From the NCBI GenBank assembly GCA_036271875.1, contig DATAZU010000017.1, forward strand, positions 181,466 through 245,465: 64,000 nucleotides of DNA. Reading direction: 5' to 3'. This DNA is from Galbitalea sp036271875 (GTDB taxonomy: Bacteria; Actinomycetota; Actinomycetes; Actinomycetales; Microbacteriaceae). Of the stretch, positions 61,940 to 64,000 are shown one piece after another; the first letter of the stretch is position 1; every line of letters begins with the position of its first letter. The position numbers and the translations under genes were made by a program. The notes beneath the pieces are model-generated. The model was not told the DNA's origin, searched no databases, and saw only the letters and a program-made list of their open reading frames with translations.

Positions 61940-63901
61940 GTGTTTAACCACAGCAGGCCGCACACTGGAGACGGATTCCAGTGGTCAGCCACATCTCGCA
62001 CTCTCGTCAAGGTCGCCGCGATGACGGTGACCGGAGTCCTCGGAACCGCTCTCGCACTCGCCGCACCGATTTCGGCGTCGGCATCCACCGTCCCGACATC
62101 TTTCGCCTCCGGACAGTTCCTCTCTGGGAGCGTTGGCGGGATGGATCTCGCGAAGCTTGCCGCTCTTGAAGCCGCAGCCGCACACAACAACGGATCACAG
62201 TCCACGCAGGTCTCGCGCGATCCCCTCGGGGTGAGCGCTCTCGGCGCGCAGCTCATCAATGAGCCAGCCGGCATTCAGCTCAACCTGGGTCACGTGATCG
62301 ATCTCGGCGCAGCCAACCAGTACGCGCAGGCCGCGAACAACGGCACGTCGATGGCGTCCAGCGGCGCGGTCAACAACGACGGCGGCATCGGAGTCGGCCA
62401 GGTTGGCACGGCAACGGATGGCGATGCGGCGGTCGACCTCGACTCCCTGCTCGGCAGCAAGTTCGCTTCGGTGATCACCGACCTGAAATTGCAGGCCCAG
62501 GCCGTATCCGCCCAGGCGAGCGGCGCGCTGACTACAGCGGGCGGTAAGTACGACCTCGCAGGCCTCACACTCAACCTGACCAGCCCGGCGATCGCCAACC
62601 TGACCAGCAAGGTGACGAAGTCCCTCGGCCCGGTCGACGCACAGATCGCCGCCCTTGACGGACCGAACGGTGAGCTCGCCGGCTCGGTAAACAAGATCGT
62701 GACCGGCATTAATCCGATCCTGAACCTTGCCGGAGCCGATGCATCCGTTTCCGCGAACGTCTCGGTCGACCTGGCCGCTGCACTGCAGCCGCTGCTCACC
62801 GGCACGTATGGGAACGGCGCGGTTTCGTTCAACCTTCAGACCGGGGTCGTCACAGTCGACCTCGCCAAACTGCTCGGTGGAAACATCAACAGCGAGCCGG
62901 TCGGCACCGAGGTGCTGTCCGACAAGGTGGTGAAGGAGATCCTGAACGGGATCACCACCACCATTGACACGCTCGTTGACCAGATCATGGCGAAGGTCAA
63001 GGATGTGCTCGACAACGCGGCGGTCAACGTCGACGCGACCGTCAACACCTCGACAGCGCAGGCCCCGATCCTCGGACAGACCTGCGTTTCGGCAGGGGCC
63101 GGAGCGGGAGCCGGAGCCTCGGGCGGACTGCTCGGCGGACTGCTCGGCGGCCTGACCAAGGGCACCGGCAGCCTCGGAACCGGCCTCAGCGGCCTGCTCT
63201 GCACGCCGACCACGAAGCTCCTCCCCGACCTGAAGACGAGCCTCGCGGTTCACGTTCACGGAACGGTTGACCAGCTGGTGAGCGGCACAGCACCGGCAGC
63301 AACCGTCGCGGCAACGGTGCTCGGCATCCCGATCTCGATCAACCTGGACAACCTCACGAGCAGTGTCGGATCCGTTCTGAATGACCACCTGCTCGACGGA
63401 ACCAGCGGCGAGAGCGGCCTGAACGACGCACTGACTACCAACCTGGTCGACCCGGCGGTGGATGGCCTCCTCGGAAGCGGCACCTCGGTTGATAGTGCAC
63501 TGACCAAGGTTCTGTCGGTCACGCTCAACAACCAGAGCACCTCAACCGGAACCGACGGCAAGACGTTCACTGAGACCGCTCTCAAGGTGACGGCGCTGCC
63601 GGATGGCACGAACAGCCTCGCCACGGTCAACCTGGCGAACGCGACGGTTGGACCGAACGTCACGACGGTGGTTACGACGCCACCGGGGTGCACCACGGAT
63701 TGCACGACCTGCAGCACTGACTGCTCGGGTGGCAATCCATCAACGCCAGGGTCGCCCAGCAATCCGACGGCTCTTGGAAACCTGGCCTTCACCGGAGTCG
63801 GCATCGCCGGCCTGGTGGCCGCAATCCTCGCACTACTGGCAGCGGGTGCCTATCTGGTGCGGGAAGGTTACCGGCGGAACGGTCGACGCCAGATCCCTTA
63901 G
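61940..63901 (+). CDS. Choice-of-anchor G family surface protein with LAFTG anchor
   Basis: The 653-residue secreted protein starts with GTG. It has a signal peptide (TM at about 22-45, cleavage near SASAS), a long beta-rich body with many Leu/Ala/Val/Thr/Asn residues, a Gly-Ala patch (AGAGAGAGASGG at about 386-397), a Cys cluster CTTDCTTCSTDC near 595-606, and at the C-terminus LAFTG (sortase recognition), a TM segment and an Arg-rich tail. It should be attached to the cell wall by a class E-type sortase, not encoded here. Its function is unknown. Confidence 0.85.
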   Translation: MFNHSRPHTGDGFQWSATSRTLVKVAAMTVTGVLGTALALAAPISASASTVPTSFASGQFLSGSVGGMDLAKLAALEAAAAHNNGSQSTQVSRDPLGVSALGAQLINEPAGIQLNLGHVIDLGAANQYAQAANNGTSMASSGAVNNDGGIGVGQVGTATDGDAAVDLDSLLGSKFASVITDLKLQAQAVSAQASGALTTAGGKYDLAGLTLNLTSPAIANLTSKVTKSLGPVDAQIAALDGPNGELAGSVNKIVTGINPILNLAGADASVSANVSVDLAAALQPLLTGTYGNGAVSFNLQTGVVTVDLAKLLGGNINSEPVGTEVLSDKVVKEILNGITTTIDTLVDQIMAKVKDVLDNAAVNVDATVNTSTAQAPILGQTCVSAGAGAGAGASGGLLGGLLGGLTKGTGSLGTGLSGLLCTPTTKLLPDLKTSLAVHVHGTVDQLVSGTAPAATVAATVLGIPISINLDNLTSSVGSVLNDHLLDGTSGESGLNDALTTNLVDPAVDGLLGSGTSVDSALTKVLSVTLNNQSTSTGTDGKTFTETALKVTALPDGTNSLATVNLANATVGPNVTTVVTTPPGCTTDCTTCSTDCSGGNPSTPGSPSNPTALGNLAFTGVGIAGLVAAILALLAAGAYLVREGYRRNGRRQIP

Positions 63902-63923
63902 TCGACTGACGCACCGGTAACCC

Positions 63924-63976
63924 GGTGGCCGGCGCCGATCCACCCCAGAGGGATCGGAGGCCGGCCACCATCTCTT
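63924..63976 (+). terminator. Terminator after the surface protein gene
   Basis: GGTGGCCGGC (63924-63933) pairs with GCCGGCCACC (63960-63969), continuing inward with GCCGATCC/GGGATCGG, and TCTCTTT follows. Confidence 0.85.
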
Positions 63977-63981
63977 TAACC

Positions 63982-64000
63982 CTGAGGGGCGGCAGAAGGC
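63982..64000. repeat. Partial copy of the TGAGGGGCGGC palindrome at the window edge
   Basis: CTGAGGGGCGGCAGAAGGC matches the left arm of the xylA-xylB hairpin (33090-33107) with one internal difference. The rest lies outside the window. Confidence 0.6.

Noticed and set aside
62195..63388. 397-residue open frame on the minus strand
   Set aside because: It is antisense to the surface protein gene and reflects its biased codon use.

Overview
The window is chromosomal DNA of a high-GC Gram-positive actinobacterium, most likely a member of the Microbacteriaceae. The evidence is the high GC content, frequent GTG and TTG starts, the gene orders ffs/dnaX-recR-lysC-asd and tRNA-Trp-secE-nusG-rplK-rplA, a NusG with a long acidic N-terminal extension, and an LAFTG-anchored surface protein. 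The genus cannot be fixed from sequence reading alone.

Layout. 0-11 kb is core: a decayed DUF559 gene, asd and lysC (with a clear internal start for a beta subunit), recR, dnaX, the SRP RNA gene ffs, then ackA-pta. Between ffs and dnaX sits an AbiEi/DUF559-type gene bracketed by two related 76-nt palindromes. 11-14.4 kb is a small accessory island at tRNA-Ser(GGA). It holds a tRNA-Ser pseudogene, an uncharacterised gene overlapping kptA, a dead tyrosine-integrase remnant, a P-loop protein, a small His-rich protein and the 3' scrap of an oxidoreductase.

14.4-31 kb is rich in regulator/transporter modules: four MFS exporters with TetR neighbours, a MarR/VOC pair and a ROK repressor, several with visible palindromic operators. 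A patatin-like lipase here is preceded by a 19-codon ORF with a near-perfect Shine-Dalgarno. 31-41.9 kb is metabolic: an SDR enzyme, xylA-xylB, an amino acid permease, a GT39/GT2-GtrA cell-envelope glycosylation pair, and the transsulfuration genes cbs and metB-like.

42-46.5 kb carries a receptor-type class III nucleotidyl cyclase overlapping an MscS channel with a cyclic-nucleotide-binding-like domain, followed by a small membrane protein and a Nudix hydrolase. It looks like a self-contained signalling unit, but key residues of both the cyclase and the binding domain are non-canonical. 46.6-52 kb has an ABC exporter, an orphan sugar-type binding lipoprotein, a 3 x 47-bp tandem array, and rplJ-rplL with the L10 leader. 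52-58.7 kb holds an epimerase, a DUF4262 protein, an OmpR-type two-component pair, a 31-residue membrane peptide, a stand-alone YqaJ-type nuclease, two membrane proteins and a GNAT enzyme. 58.7-61.5 kb is rplA-rplK-nusG-secE-tRNA-Trp, and the window closes with the surface protein.

Most starts were chosen from Shine-Dalgarno spacing and family N-termini. No database search was run, so family names rest on motifs recognised by eye.
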